A stretch of DNA of 64,000 nt from Thiohalocapsa sp. (GCA_028277725.1 JANQFX010000046.1:42251-106250), one strand, 5' to 3'. Numbered from the stretch's first letter, positions 44,398 to 54,837 are shown. Numbers and translations are program-made. Notes: generated from the letters alone by a model not told the origin.

Positions 44398-45728
44398 GGG
44401 CATCAGAGGTCTTCCCGTGTCGGCGTTCTACCGCACTCCGCATCCAATCGGGCCTGTCCCTGGTGGAGGTGATGGTCGCACTGACGATTGGCGCGATCGT
44501 TGTCTTCGGGCTCGCAGAATTGCTCGCCAACACCAGCGTGACCTACTCGCGTGAGGCGGCCTTCGGGCGGTTGCAGGAGAACGGGCGCGTTGCCGCTCTG
44601 ATCGCGGCCCGGCAGATGCGCCAGAGCCGCAGTAGCGAGTGCAAGAGCATCTCCCTCCACGAGTTCTCCGGCACCCTCACCGTCAAGTCCTGCGGCCTGA
44701 TGGAGGACGATACCCGTTGTCGTGGCGACCATGTGCTGCAGATGGACAAGGCCATGGGCTACGACAACAGTGAGGACCTATCTTCCGCAGGTACCCTCGA
44801 CGACCTACCGGACTCGATCGCTCGCAATGTCAGTGATCGCTGGGCCCTGGGCGATATCTACGTCGCCTGGGGGGTCGATCCCGACGGCGTCGCCGTGGTC
44901 GGCACCCTCGGCGATGGCTCCACGGAGCCAGCCGATGGCGAGTCTGTCAATGGTGCGAGCTCCGATGCGACCGGACGCATCCATGTCGCTCGCCTCCCCG
45001 ATGGATTGGGAAAGAGCGACATCGCGATGATCTCGAATTGCCGGTCGGCGCATATCTTTACGGTCAGCGAGCGCTCCAGCAACTCGTCTGTGGAGCACGG
45101 AGGGGAGCTCAACGCCGAGGACCACCTGAAGGGCTCGGATGTCTACGCAGGCAGCGCGGTCTATAACCGGGATTCGAATGACCCTCGATCCTTGCTCCAC
45201 CCAGTGCATTACCGGGTGTTCTACGTCTGCTGTATGAAAGGGGGTTCATTGCAGAGGGGCGAGAGCGTGAATGGCTGCCGCCCCGGCAGCGGCTCCTACG
45301 AGCCCGACCAGTACCGCCCGGCCCTGTGCGCCTTCGATATCAACGACGCTGGCGGAAGGAGCCAGGTCTTGGTGCCGGATGTGGCTGACATGCGGATCAC
45401 CTATACCGGCGACAGCAACCGCGATGGCCGGGTCGATTTCTTCGCGGACGGCCATGAGCCGGATGTGCCCAACGCCGCCTGGGTCAGTAAGAAGAATGCC
45501 TGGGCCTATGTGCGCTCGGTCTCAGTCGAACTCCTAGTGGCCACCGAGGACGCCCACACGGCCGTGTTGCCCGGTGCTGTTCCCGCCGACTGGCGACCGG
45601 ACGACTGGCCGGACATCGGCGACGACATCCTGGGAGCCGACTACGATCAAGATGACGACCGCATCTTTCAGCGTGTCCGTTTCGATGTCGCGCTGCGCCC
45701 CTCTACGCCATGGGCCATCTGGGACTGA
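44394..45728 (+). CDS. pilW: Type IV pilus minor pilin PilW
   Basis: 444 aa from a GTG that overlaps the pilV stop (GTGA), indicating coupling. A class III signal ends in SG before LSLVEVMVALTIGAIVV (Leu at +1, Glu at +5), followed by the hydrophobic helix and a large soluble domain with an acidic GDSNRDGRVDFFADGHEPD segment that resembles calcium-binding loops. PilW is larger than the other minor pilins, as in pseudomonads. The frame is open upstream inside pilV, but the prepilin signal and coupling favour this start. Confidence 0.85.
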   Translation: MRASEVFPCRRSTALRIQSGLSLVEVMVALTIGAIVVFGLAELLANTSVTYSREAAFGRLQENGRVAALIAARQMRQSRSSECKSISLHEFSGTLTVKSCGLMEDDTRCRGDHVLQMDKAMGYDNSEDLSSAGTLDDLPDSIARNVSDRWALGDIYVAWGVDPDGVAVVGTLGDGSTEPADGESVNGASSDATGRIHVARLPDGLGKSDIAMISNCRSAHIFTVSERSSNSSVEHGGELNAEDHLKGSDVYAGSAVYNRDSNDPRSLLHPVHYRVFYVCCMKGGSLQRGESVNGCRPGSGSYEPDQYRPALCAFDINDAGGRSQVLVPDVADMRITYTGDSNRDGRVDFFADGHEPDVPNAAWVSKKNAWAYVRSVSVELLVATEDAHTAVLPGAVPADWRPDDWPDIGDDILGADYDQDDDRIFQRVRFDVALRPSTPWAIWD

Positions 45729-45733
45729 GGGCC

Positions 45734-46378
45734 ATGGCGACCCGTCAACACAAGACAGTTCGACCCCATGGGTGCCAGGCAGCGGCGCCGGCACAGCGCG
45801 GCGCCGTGCTCGTGGTCGGCCTGGTCATCCTGCTGATCATCACCATGCTGGGCATCTCGGGGCAGCAAGGCACCCTGCTCCAGGAGCGCATGGCCGGCAA
45901 CATGCGCCAGAACGACATGGCCCTGCAGGCGGCCGAGGCCGCGCTGACGGCGGGGCTCGCCTACGTGGACGAACAGGATGGGCCCGTCCTGGCCACGGTC
46001 GACGGCTCGAACCTCGTTTGGACCGGCTGCACCGTCGGGGACGTCGGGACCGCCGGCACGGACAACAATCACCCCTGCAATCGCATGGACTCGGTGCTGG
46101 CGGATTGGAAGGAGAAGGCGTCGGACGAGGTTACCATGGGCCACAGTTACGAGGAGATCGCGAGCAAGACCGAGGCCGATTTTGGTGGCGACATCCCCGA
46201 CGTGATCGCGCAGCCGCGAGTTCATATCGAACTCCGATCAGTCCTCTCAGACGACCCGATGGAAGCTGCCAGGGGTATCGGTACCCATTTCTATACTGTC
46301 AGCGCGGTCGGCTTCGGTGCCAACGAGCAAGCCCGCGTAGTCCTCCAGTCCACCATTGCCAAGCAGTTCTACCGATGA
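45734..46378 (+). CDS. pilX: Type IV pilus assembly protein PilX
   Basis: 214 aa. A PilX N-terminal segment QRGAVLVVGLVILLIITMLG, followed by MRQNDMALQAAEAALTAG, is the family signature. The canonical Gly-Phe prepilin junction is less obvious (RGAVLVV), as is usual for PilX. GAGG overlaps the pilW stop and precedes the ATG at 45734; an ATG at 45710 would overlap pilW. The stop overlaps the start of pilY1 (ATGA). Confidence 0.85.
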   Translation: MATRQHKTVRPHGCQAAAPAQRGAVLVVGLVILLIITMLGISGQQGTLLQERMAGNMRQNDMALQAAEAALTAGLAYVDEQDGPVLATVDGSNLVWTGCTVGDVGTAGTDNNHPCNRMDSVLADWKEKASDEVTMGHSYEEIASKTEADFGGDIPDVIAQPRVHIELRSVLSDDPMEAARGIGTHFYTVSAVGFGANEQARVVLQSTIAKQFYR

Positions 46379-49300
46379 CGCTCGGCAAAAAGATCGAGAC
46401 GCGCATCGTCTCGATACCCTCGCGTCCATACCCTTACAGACGCAAGCTCGGCGCCTTAATGGCCCTCTTGCTCTCCGCCGGGACCGCATCGCTGTCGGCG
46501 AGCAACGTCGTCGATGATACACCCCCCTACCTTTCGGTAGGAGCCCCCCCCAATCTGGTGGTCACGGTCGATTTCTCGGGCTCCATGGAGAGGGGGTTCC
46601 TGCCGGATCAGGACGTCTTCAAGGGTGCAATTGATGACAAATACGCTCTTAGGGCAGGGCTGCGTAACTGGTACACCTCACCGGACGTCAATACTCTCTA
46701 TTTCGTCCCGAACGACGACGGCTCAGGGCCGGACTACGACCCCGGCGCCTACGCCGACGGGAGCGCACTGCCGAATTCCGATTTCAACAACGCCAATCGA
46801 TTCCCCTACGGTAACCCGAATGGGTGTTCCCCGACGAACGTCGATCTGAGCAGTGATTTCGGGCCGATCCAGACCGAAGACTTGGACTGCAATCTCGTCC
46901 CTGCATCGAGGGCCTCGGGCGACGCGGCATCCACCTACAGCGGCGCCTACTACCACAAATACGATCCCGACAGACAGTACGAAGAAGTCACCGTCGCTCC
47001 CGGTCTCGACCCCTACGACACCTGTGATCCAGGTGACGCCTGCATCCAGTGCGGCACCGCTTTCCCCGAAGGTCCCACCGCGGAGACGCCCGATGAGTGT
47101 TTCGAGTTCTCCGCGGTGACGAACCCCGCCGAGCAGCAGCGCTTTGCGAACTGGTACACCTACTACCGGACCCGCCTTTTGGTGGTACAGACGGTGCTGA
47201 GCCAGACCATGCTAGGCCTAAACCATAGTATCCGGGTCACCTTCCAAGACGTTTCCGACGACTCCGGCTTCAAGTCTGGCACCAGTGCCTTCAACGCGTT
47301 GGACGCTGGCTTCGACGAATATGCCGACAACCAGAAGCGCTTCTACCAGTGGTTATTCGAGACGACGACCACAGAAGGTACCAATCTAATCGCCGCGCAG
47401 GTCCGCGCGGGCGAGTTCCTGTCGCAGGGTAGGGCGCTTTTCGACGACCTCGACGCGAGCACGGCCAACAACATGGAAGGCGTCCAGTGCCGCAACAACT
47501 TCCATCTGATGCTCACCGACGGCGCCTGGTCGGATGATGCGAGAGTCTTGGCTACCAGACCGACAACCGATGGCACCGCAAACTGGCTTCAGACCAATCA
47601 GGACGGCGGTTTGGCTCGTACCCTGAACCCGAACCCCTTCGGTGTCGACGCGTACTCCCCCGCCAACCCGGACGCCGCGCTGTTCACCGACGCTAGCACC
47701 GGCATGCTCGCCGACGCCGTCTTCTATTACTGGGTTCGAGACCTATATGGCGATTCCGAGGATGATGCGGTCCCACCAATCCTCAGGGACATCGATGAGG
47801 ACGGCGAGAGATTCGATGAGGTCAACTTCTGGAACCCCATCAACGATCCCGCCACCTGGCAGCATTTGACCTTCTTCGCGGTCGGCTTCGGTGTGGAGGG
47901 TGAGGTCGCACGGGTGTCGGACGCGGATGGGAATTTGATCGCTCCCTATGGCACCTACGCAGCGGGAGGGAGAACGCTGGTCGACGATGGCTTCCCACCA
48001 TGTAACAGAGACTACCCGCAATGGGGGACTTCCCTCGACTGCAACTCAACGGGGATTGCGGGCTTCCGCAGTCCTCCGGAGTACGCCCTCATCGACGACC
48101 TCTTCCACGCCGGCCTCAACGGCCGTGGCGGCTACTACGACGCCTCCAACCCCGGCTCCCTGCTGACCGCCTTCAACGGCATTTTGGAGACCGTCTCGTC
48201 GATTGTCGAACAAGACGTATCCGTCGCCTCCGTGGCCATCAACGGCAGCGGCCCCTTGAGCGACCACACCCGGATCTTCCAGACGCTGACCGATTCCGAA
48301 ACCTGGAGCGGTCAGGTGCGGTCGTTTCGAATGTCGCGCGGATACGGCAGAGGCAACTGCCCGGACAAGCCCCGTGGGGCGCTCTGCGACGATCTGGGCG
48401 ACCCCTACCAGACGACCCGCCGCGACGGTTCCTTCCCTGCGCCCGATGAGCGGGACGTTTTCACCATGGCGAACGGTGAGCCCGCGGCGTTCGAGCGCGA
48501 CTCGCTCTTCCCGTTGTTGTCCACGCGCCAGCAGCGGGGCTTGATGGCGCGATGGTGCGACGACAACCCCGACTGCGATGCACCCGGCGGGCTCGCCGGC
48601 GCCAATCCGACTCGGCAGAAGGCCGAGGCGGTCATCGCCTGGTTGCGCGGCGAGGACGAGCCCGCCATCGACGGCAGCGTGCCCAACCCGCCGAAGTTCC
48701 GGGAGCGAGAGACGGTGCTGGGTGACATCCTCTCGTCGGGTCCGCTGCTGATCGGCCCACCCCGGCAGCTGTTCGACGACGATGACTACACCACCTTCAA
48801 GACGACCCATAAGGGCCGCCGGGACATGCTCTATATCGGCGCCAACGACGGCATGTTGCACGCCTTCGATGCCGGCCCGTCGAAGGCCAAGCTGGAAGAG
48901 GTCTTTGCCTATGTGCCCGAGGCGATCTATCCGAGGCTCTCTTGGCTCTCTGAGCCGGAGTACGGGGGCGGCTTGAACAAGAAGAAGGCTTTTGTCGATG
49001 GGCCCTTGAGCTACTCCGACGCCAGGTTCACCGGCTCCGACGGAGACGGCGGATGGCACAGCGTACTCGTCGGAGGCTTCGGCGCCGGCGCACAGGGCGT
49101 CTATGCTCTGGATGTTACGGACCCGACGCCGGAGTTGGCCAGTGACCTGGTGCTCTGGGAGTTTACGGACGCGTCCGGGAGCGACAGCGACGACGGCAGC
49201 CTGGATGGCCGTGACCTAGGCTACATCCTGGCCCCGCCGGCCATCGTTCAAATCGACGGCAAACTGACCGACACCGCCGAGCCCGAGTGGGTCGTCCTGC

Positions 49301-50397
49301 TCAACAACGGCTACGACAACCGTGATCCGGATGGCGAGGACGCAGCCGCCTGCGTGGATGGTAATCGCGACACGAACTGCACGATCAGCCAAACGGGCAA
49401 CGCCGTGCTCTATGTGCTACGCCTCGGCGGGGACGATGATCGCCGGATTCTTGCGCGTATGGACACCGGCGTCGGCTCCATCGATGATCCCGGCGGAACC
49501 GGAGACGCCAACGGGCTCTCCGAAGTCACGACACTGGACGAGGACGGCGACCTGGTTGCCGATCGCGCCTATGCGGGTGACCTGTTCGGCAATGTCTGGC
49601 GTTTCGACCTGCGGGATACCAACAGACCGCCTGAACGGGTGTTCCACGCCGATGATGGCTCCGGCAATACTCAACCCATCACGTCCCGCATCCTGACCTA
49701 TCGGCACCCCAACGGCGGCCATATGCTGCTGTTCGGCACAGGCCGGCTCCTGAACGTGAGCGACAGATCGGACGCCTCCGTCCAGACCTTCTACGGCATC
49801 TGGGACGACGACGGCGTGGTCTATTCGGACCGCGCCGCCCGCTCGGGCCTGCTCGAACACGTGTTCGAAGAGAGGGCGCCGATGAAGGACCCGGCCACCG
49901 GAGCCATCGTCAGTGTCGGGCGCACCAGCACCAAGACGCCGGTGAACAGGCCTGCTGAGGTGCGAGGATGGCTCATCGACCTAAAGCTGAAGGATGCGGA
50001 CCCCGAAGGCGAGCGCGTGGTCGTCGCGCCCCAGGTGCGCAACGGTCGTGTGTTCTTCGTGTCTATGATCCCGGGCAACCTCTGCAGTTCCGGAGGGAGC
50101 AGTTGGATCACGACACTGGATGCGCTCGATGGCTCGCGCCTGGACTACACGCCGTTCGACTACAACTTGGATGGCGGCTTCGACAACAACGACCTGCTCA
50201 AGGTGGCCGACGGCACCCATGTCGTGGGCAGCAGCATCCGTGCGGTCGACGCCAACCGCGCGGGCATCTATTCACCGCCATCGCTCTTGAGCCTCGGTGG
50301 CGGGGAGGTCACGAGCATCGTCTCGACCTCCGGTGGCGGCCTGGTCAATCTCAAGGAGAACAACGGGCTCAGCTGGCGTACCTGGCTGCAACGCTGA
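46375..50397 (+). CDS. pilY1: PilY1/PilC type IV pilus tip adhesin
   Basis: 1340 aa. A signal peptide (about 24-42) is followed by a von Willebrand factor A domain with MIDAS motif D66-F-S68-G-S70 (VDFSGSM), and a C-terminal PilC/PilY1 beta-propeller (about 780-1300). A calcium-binding loop of DxDxDxxxD type is at D1055-x-D1057-x-D1059-x3-D1063 (DEDGDLVAD), equivalent to the loop that controls pilus extension and retraction in P. aeruginosa PilY1. Many Cys residues suggest disulfides. It starts by ATGA overlap with pilX. The long reading frame extends upstream of 46375, but that part covers pilX and pilW in another frame. Confidence 0.93.
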   Translation: MTLGKKIETRIVSIPSRPYPYRRKLGALMALLLSAGTASLSASNVVDDTPPYLSVGAPPNLVVTVDFSGSMERGFLPDQDVFKGAIDDKYALRAGLRNWYTSPDVNTLYFVPNDDGSGPDYDPGAYADGSALPNSDFNNANRFPYGNPNGCSPTNVDLSSDFGPIQTEDLDCNLVPASRASGDAASTYSGAYYHKYDPDRQYEEVTVAPGLDPYDTCDPGDACIQCGTAFPEGPTAETPDECFEFSAVTNPAEQQRFANWYTYYRTRLLVVQTVLSQTMLGLNHSIRVTFQDVSDDSGFKSGTSAFNALDAGFDEYADNQKRFYQWLFETTTTEGTNLIAAQVRAGEFLSQGRALFDDLDASTANNMEGVQCRNNFHLMLTDGAWSDDARVLATRPTTDGTANWLQTNQDGGLARTLNPNPFGVDAYSPANPDAALFTDASTGMLADAVFYYWVRDLYGDSEDDAVPPILRDIDEDGERFDEVNFWNPINDPATWQHLTFFAVGFGVEGEVARVSDADGNLIAPYGTYAAGGRTLVDDGFPPCNRDYPQWGTSLDCNSTGIAGFRSPPEYALIDDLFHAGLNGRGGYYDASNPGSLLTAFNGILETVSSIVEQDVSVASVAINGSGPLSDHTRIFQTLTDSETWSGQVRSFRMSRGYGRGNCPDKPRGALCDDLGDPYQTTRRDGSFPAPDERDVFTMANGEPAAFERDSLFPLLSTRQQRGLMARWCDDNPDCDAPGGLAGANPTRQKAEAVIAWLRGEDEPAIDGSVPNPPKFRERETVLGDILSSGPLLIGPPRQLFDDDDYTTFKTTHKGRRDMLYIGANDGMLHAFDAGPSKAKLEEVFAYVPEAIYPRLSWLSEPEYGGGLNKKKAFVDGPLSYSDARFTGSDGDGGWHSVLVGGFGAGAQGVYALDVTDPTPELASDLVLWEFTDASGSDSDDGSLDGRDLGYILAPPAIVQIDGKLTDTAEPEWVVLLNNGYDNRDPDGEDAAACVDGNRDTNCTISQTGNAVLYVLRLGGDDDRRILARMDTGVGSIDDPGGTGDANGLSEVTTLDEDGDLVADRAYAGDLFGNVWRFDLRDTNRPPERVFHADDGSGNTQPITSRILTYRHPNGGHMLLFGTGRLLNVSDRSDASVQTFYGIWDDDGVVYSDRAARSGLLEHVFEERAPMKDPATGAIVSVGRTSTKTPVNRPAEVRGWLIDLKLKDADPEGERVVVAPQVRNGRVFFVSMIPGNLCSSGGSSWITTLDALDGSRLDYTPFDYNLDGGFDNNDLLKVADGTHVVGSSIRAVDANRAGIYSPPSLLSLGGGEVTSIVSTSGGGLVNLKENNGLSWRTWLQR

Positions 50398-50447
50398 TGT
50401 ACGAGTTCAATGCCATACAGAGGTGCCAGGCGTGAGGGAGACACAAC

Positions 50448-50909
50448 ATGATCAAGACACGAATGTCCGCAACCAGTGGATTCAGCCTCATCGAGCTATT
50501 GGTCGTGGTCGCGGTCGTCGCCATCCTCGCGGCCGTCGCCTACCCAAGCTACCGGGAGCAGGTGGCCTCCGCGCGCCGCTCGGACATGAAGGCAGAGCTC
50601 ATGCGCCTCGCGCAGCACATGGAGCGTATCTATACGGAGACGGGCTGCTACAACCCGGACGTGAACAACAAATGCACGGGTTCGGGAGGTACGCCGACCA
50701 TCGGCACCACAAGCGACCACTACAGTGTCGCATTCACCAAGGGCGAGCCCACGGCCAGCACCTTTGCCCTGGAGGCGACTCCCAAGGCGGACGGCCCCCA
50801 GGCCGAAGACGGCATCATGGGCATCAACCAGCTGGGCCAGCGTTACTGGGATGAGAACCACAACGGAAAGATCGACAGCCCGGCCGAAGACGATTGGGAG
50901 CGGGGCTGA
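50448..50909 (+). CDS. pilE: Type IV minor pilin PilE
   Basis: 153 aa. A short leader (MIKTRMSATSG) is followed by FSLIELLVVVAVVAILAAVAYPSY, a canonical prepilin helix with Glu at +5, then SARRSDMKAELMRLAQHMER and a C-terminal domain with a Cys pair (GCYNPDVNNKC). It is the last gene of the pilV-W-X-Y1-E operon, with GAGGGAG upstream. Its 3' end is convergent with the RND pump gene, 48 bp apart. Confidence 0.92.
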   Translation: MIKTRMSATSGFSLIELLVVVAVVAILAAVAYPSYREQVASARRSDMKAELMRLAQHMERIYTETGCYNPDVNNKCTGSGGTPTIGTTSDHYSVAFTKGEPTASTFALEATPKADGPQAEDGIMGINQLGQRYWDENHNGKIDSPAEDDWERG

Positions 50910-50957
50910 CGCGGGAACATGGATGGCACAAGCGCTGCGGTTCCACCCAGCCCGTTG

Positions 50958-53900
50958 CTACGACATACCCACCGGCCTCTGCCTGGCCCCGGGCGTCTGG
51001 CCGGACAACGCGGTCTCGCCGCTTGTTCCCTGGTGCGCCCCGCGCCGCACGAACCTCAGCGTCAGCGCCAGCATCGCGGGCATGAAGGTCAAGGTCACCA
51101 GGGTGCTGAACAGCAGCCCGAACAGCACGATAGCGCCGAGTCCTCGGTACAGCTCGGTGCCGGCACCCGGATTGAACACCAGCGGCGACAGCCCGGCCAC
51201 CGTGGTCACCATGGACATCATGATGGGCCGCAACCGCACCCGCACGGCCTCGGTAACCGCCTGGTAGATCTCCATGCCTTGCTCGCGCAGGTTGGCCACC
51301 GCCCGTTCCACGATCAGGATGGGGTTGTTGACCACGGTACCGATGAGCACCAGGAAGCCGAGCATGGTGATCATGTCGAAGGGCTGCTGGATCGGGTAGA
51401 GGCCGATCTTGTCCAGGTGTCCGCCGGCCCAGTTCAGCAGCGCCAGGCCCGCCACGCCGCCGCTCACGCCAATGGGCACGCTGGTCATGATCAGCAGCGG
51501 CCAGCCCCAGTGGCTGAACACGGCCACCATGAGTAGATAGGCGATTAGCAGCGCCACGGCGAAGTTGCCCGCCAGGGCCTGGAGGGTCGCCTGCAGGCGG
51601 TCGCTGGCCCCGCTCAGCTGCAGGCGGATGGAGTCCGGTAACTCGCCGCTGGCCGGCATACCGCTGATGATCTCCTGCTGCACCCGGCGCACGCCCTCCT
51701 CGAGGGCGACGTCGTCCGGCGGAATGATGCTGAGCGTAATGGTCCGGTCGCCGTCCACGCGGCGGATGGTCTCGGTGTTGACGCTTTCGTGCAGCCGAGC
51801 GACAGCGGACAACGGTACGATGCCGCCAGCAGGGGAGTAGAGCATCAGCCGTTCCAGATCCTGCGGGCGCTCGATGTTACCCGCAGTGCTGTACAGAAAA
51901 ATATCGATCTCGTCGTCGTCGAGGAAGAACTCGTCCACGAAGGCGCCGTCGGAGTAGGCCCAGACCGTGTAGCCCAGGTCGCCCGGCGAGATGCCGAGCT
52001 CCGCCGCCCGCTCCCAGTCCGGCAGCACCTCCAGCATCGGCTGCCCCAGGGTCAGCGCGGAGGGGTCCGCCTTGACCCGTGGGCGATCGAAAACGGTCTT
52101 GGCCTTGTCCTGCACCCTGGAGGCCGCGTCGAACAGCGACGCCAGGTCCGGGCCGCTGATGTCGATATTGATGGCGCGGGTGCCGCCGAAGTTGCCGGCG
52201 AAAATGGAGCCACGGCTGGAGAAGCTACGTAGCCCGGGCAGCTGGCTGGTCTTCTCGGTCGCCACCCGCATCAGTTCGCCGGTGTGGCGACGGTCGGTGG
52301 CCTCGCGCACCGCGAAGACCCGCGACTGGGTCGCGAAGCCGATGGTGAAGTTGAGCGCCGGCACCTCGGCCTCGCCGTTGTCGAACAGGGTCGGGTCCTG
52401 ACCCACCGCCGGGTAGAACTCCGCGTCCACCCGCTGGAAGGCCTCGCGCATCATGTCGATGTTGTAGCCTGGCGGCGCGAACAGCAGCGTGAAGACCTTG
52501 CTCTCCTCGCCCTCGGGCAGGTACTCGGTGTCGGGCGTCAGGCTCCAGAGGATGGCGCCGGCGCCGCCGAGCACCAGGGCGATGACCAGCAGCGGGCGGA
52601 TCACGCCGTGGGCAAGCCAGCGCACGAGCCCCAGCACCAGGGCGGAGAAGGCGGCGCCCAGGCCTGTCAGCCGCCCCCGCCTGACTCGTGGCGGGCTCAG
52701 CCACCGGCCCGCCGCGGCGGGCACCAGCGTGATGGCGATGAGCATGGACATCAGAATGGACGACGCAATCGCGATGGCGATGTCCGAGTAGAGCTGTCCG
52801 GCCTCCTCGCGGATGAACACCACGGGCAGGAACACGGCAACTGTCGTCAAGGTGGAGGCCAGCACCGCCGGCCAGACCTCGCGCACGCCGTCCAGCGCCG
52901 CCTGGAGCCGCTGTTTGCCCAGACCCAGGTGGCGGTAGATGTTCTCCAGCACGACGATGTTGTTGTCCAGCGTCATGCCGATGGCGAAGGCGACACCGGC
53001 CAGCGAGATCACGTTGATGGTGCGCCCGGCCAGCATCAGGCCGAGGAAGGCGGCCAAGGTACAGATCGGGATGCCGATGGCGCCGATCAGGGTCGCCGAT
53101 CCCGAGCGCAGGAACAAGAACAGCACCAGGGTCGCGAGCAGGGCGCCGATGGCGAGGTTGCGCTCCACGACCTGTACCGCGTCGGTGACATAGACGACGT
53201 CGTCGGCGGTGCGGACCAGCTTCAGGCCCTTGGGGTTCAGGAGCGTCTCGTTCAGCTCCGCGACCCTCGCCAGCATGTCGCGCTTGATCTGGATGACGTT
53301 GCTGCCGATCTGCCGGCTCACCGCAAAGCCCAGGATCGGCTTGCCCTCGGAGTAGGCGTAGCTGCGCACCTCCGCGTAGCCCAGCTTCGCATGGCCGACG
53401 TCGCGCAGGCGCGTGAAGGCGCCGTCGCGCTCGGCGATGACCAGCTCCTCCAGCGCCTCGGGGCTGTCGAAGCGGCCGATGGTCCGCAGCAGATAGCGCC
53501 GCTTGCCGCTGTCGAGGTCGCCGCCGGAGACGTCTCGGTTGCGCGCGCGGATGGCCTCGCGCAGCTCCGTCAGCCGGATGCCGCGTTCGGCGAGCTTCAC
53601 CGGGTCCACGTAGACCTGGAGCTGGCGCTCCGCCCCGCCGCGCAGGCCGACGCTGGACACCCCAGGCACCCGTTCCATCGGCTGCACTACGTACTCTTCC
53701 ACCCAGTCACGCAGGGCCAGGATGTCGTCCTCCGCAAAGGCGCCGGACTCGGGCATGAGCCGGAAGTACATGAAGGCGTTGCTGGAGAAGGCCTCCGCCT
53801 TGATGCTCGGCTGGTCCACATTCTCCGGGTAGCCGGGTACCTGACTCAGGGCATTGTTGACGTTGAGCAGTACCTCCTCCATGGGCACCGAGAAGGGGAA

Positions 53901-54176
53901 CTCCAGCTCGATGTCCGCGCTGCCGGTGCTGGCGGTCGAGAGCATGCGCTCCAGGCCTGGAATGCGGCCCAGGTACTTCTCCTGCTCGATGACGATCTCC
54001 TTCTCGACATCCTGCGGCGCCGCCCCGGGCCAGCTGGTGCGGACCGTGACCACGCGGGCGTCCAGATCCGGGATCATCTGCACCGGCACGTTGAAGATGG
54101 ACAGGACCCCGAACAGGGTCAGGATCAGCACCGCGACGGTGAGGATCACCGGCCGCTCGATGGCGAACTTGAACAT
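50958..54176 (-). CDS. RND family efflux pump inner-membrane subunit
   Basis: 1072 aa, AcrB/MexF-like hydrophobe/amphiphile exporter class. About twelve transmembrane helices in two halves, with large periplasmic loops after TM1 and TM7. The proton-relay region of TM4 reads FAIGMTLDNNIVVLENIYRH: one Asp is kept and the second is Asn (DN rather than AcrB DD), common in some RND subfamilies. The start at 54176 (MFKFAIERPVILTVAVLIL) matches the family; an upstream in-frame ATG is dismissed. It is encoded downstream of a membrane fusion protein and a small coiled-coil protein on the same strand, giving an efflux operon. Substrate unknown; the outer-membrane factor is not adjacent. Confidence 0.93.
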   Translation of the reverse strand: MFKFAIERPVILTVAVLILTLFGVLSIFNVPVQMIPDLDARVVTVRTSWPGAAPQDVEKEIVIEQEKYLGRIPGLERMLSTASTGSADIELEFPFSVPMEEVLLNVNNALSQVPGYPENVDQPSIKAEAFSSNAFMYFRLMPESGAFAEDDILALRDWVEEYVVQPMERVPGVSSVGLRGGAERQLQVYVDPVKLAERGIRLTELREAIRARNRDVSGGDLDSGKRRYLLRTIGRFDSPEALEELVIAERDGAFTRLRDVGHAKLGYAEVRSYAYSEGKPILGFAVSRQIGSNVIQIKRDMLARVAELNETLLNPKGLKLVRTADDVVYVTDAVQVVERNLAIGALLATLVLFLFLRSGSATLIGAIGIPICTLAAFLGLMLAGRTINVISLAGVAFAIGMTLDNNIVVLENIYRHLGLGKQRLQAALDGVREVWPAVLASTLTTVAVFLPVVFIREEAGQLYSDIAIAIASSILMSMLIAITLVPAAAGRWLSPPRVRRGRLTGLGAAFSALVLGLVRWLAHGVIRPLLVIALVLGGAGAILWSLTPDTEYLPEGEESKVFTLLFAPPGYNIDMMREAFQRVDAEFYPAVGQDPTLFDNGEAEVPALNFTIGFATQSRVFAVREATDRRHTGELMRVATEKTSQLPGLRSFSSRGSIFAGNFGGTRAINIDISGPDLASLFDAASRVQDKAKTVFDRPRVKADPSALTLGQPMLEVLPDWERAAELGISPGDLGYTVWAYSDGAFVDEFFLDDDEIDIFLYSTAGNIERPQDLERLMLYSPAGGIVPLSAVARLHESVNTETIRRVDGDRTITLSIIPPDDVALEEGVRRVQQEIISGMPASGELPDSIRLQLSGASDRLQATLQALAGNFAVALLIAYLLMVAVFSHWGWPLLIMTSVPIGVSGGVAGLALLNWAGGHLDKIGLYPIQQPFDMITMLGFLVLIGTVVNNPILIVERAVANLREQGMEIYQAVTEAVRVRLRPIMMSMVTTVAGLSPLVFNPGAGTELYRGLGAIVLFGLLFSTLVTLTFMPAMLALTLRFVRRGAHQGTSGETALSGQTPGARQRPVGMS

Positions 54177-54353
54177 GGTGGGTGGCCTGCGACTCGATCC
54201 GGATGCCGCGGCGCGGCGGTGCAAGAGTCCGCCCTAGTTGGCGCCGGATGGCACCAAGGCAATGTGGTCGGGCTGAGAGATCGCCGAGTGGCACTCGGCT
54301 CCGCGCTCGTCGAGCGTCGGCGCTGGAACTCGGTGTGCAGCTGAGTCGGGGCT

Positions 54354-54375
54354 GGGCCGACCTGGAGGTCGGCCC
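54354..54375. other. Intercistronic hairpin upstream of the RND pump gene
   Basis: GGGCCGACC-TGGA-GGTCGGCCC forms a 9-bp perfect stem with a tetraloop in the 282-bp spacer between the small coiled-coil gene and the pump gene. There is no U tract in the minus direction, so it is more likely an mRNA stability or processing element than a terminator. Confidence 0.5.
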
Positions 54376-54458
54376 TTCGGCCGGGACGGCCACGGCTTTC
54401 TAGGGGGCAAGGGGAGGTCGGGTCGGCCCGAGGGTAACCCGATCCTGGGTGGAGGCGA

Positions 54459-54692
54459 TTAGTCCACGCCGGAGATCTCTTTCTCGGTCATCTCCTTGGC
54501 CTGTTCCTCTTGCATCTTGAGTTTCTCGACCTGCGCCTCGGCTGCGGCCTCTGCCTTCTTGGCCTCGGCCTCGGCGGCTTCGTCCATCTTGGTGACGGCG
54601 TTCTCCATGTGCGAGTCGGCCTGTGCGAATCCGGCTAGGGCCAGAAGGCTGCCGGACAGGATCATGGCGCTGATACGGGTGCTGGTCTTCAT
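54459..54692 (-). CDS. Small periplasmic coiled-coil protein inside an efflux operon
   Basis: 77 aa from the ATG at 54692 (GAGG upstream). A signal peptide (MILSGSLLALAGFAQAD) is followed by about 50 residues of Ala/Glu/Lys-rich helix (MDEAAEAEAKKAEAAAEAQ). It is a soluble, probably periplasmic coiled coil with no recognised family. It lies between the membrane fusion protein and RND pump genes on the same strand, so it could be an accessory subunit. Composition alone gives little functional information. Confidence 0.65.
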   Translation of the reverse strand: MKTSTRISAMILSGSLLALAGFAQADSHMENAVTKMDEAAEAEAKKAEAAAEAQVEKLKMQEEQAKEMTEKEISGVD

Positions 54693-54837
54693 GGTCGATC
54701 GTCCTCTCAAGGGTTGGGTCGGGCGGTGTATCCCGCGTGAGCGTGTCTTCTGTGCGCTGATGGCGCGGCACGCTAGTGCGGAGTCAAGCACATACGGGGC
54801 TGGAATTCCACGGTCGGACGCGTAGTTAGGGACCAGA

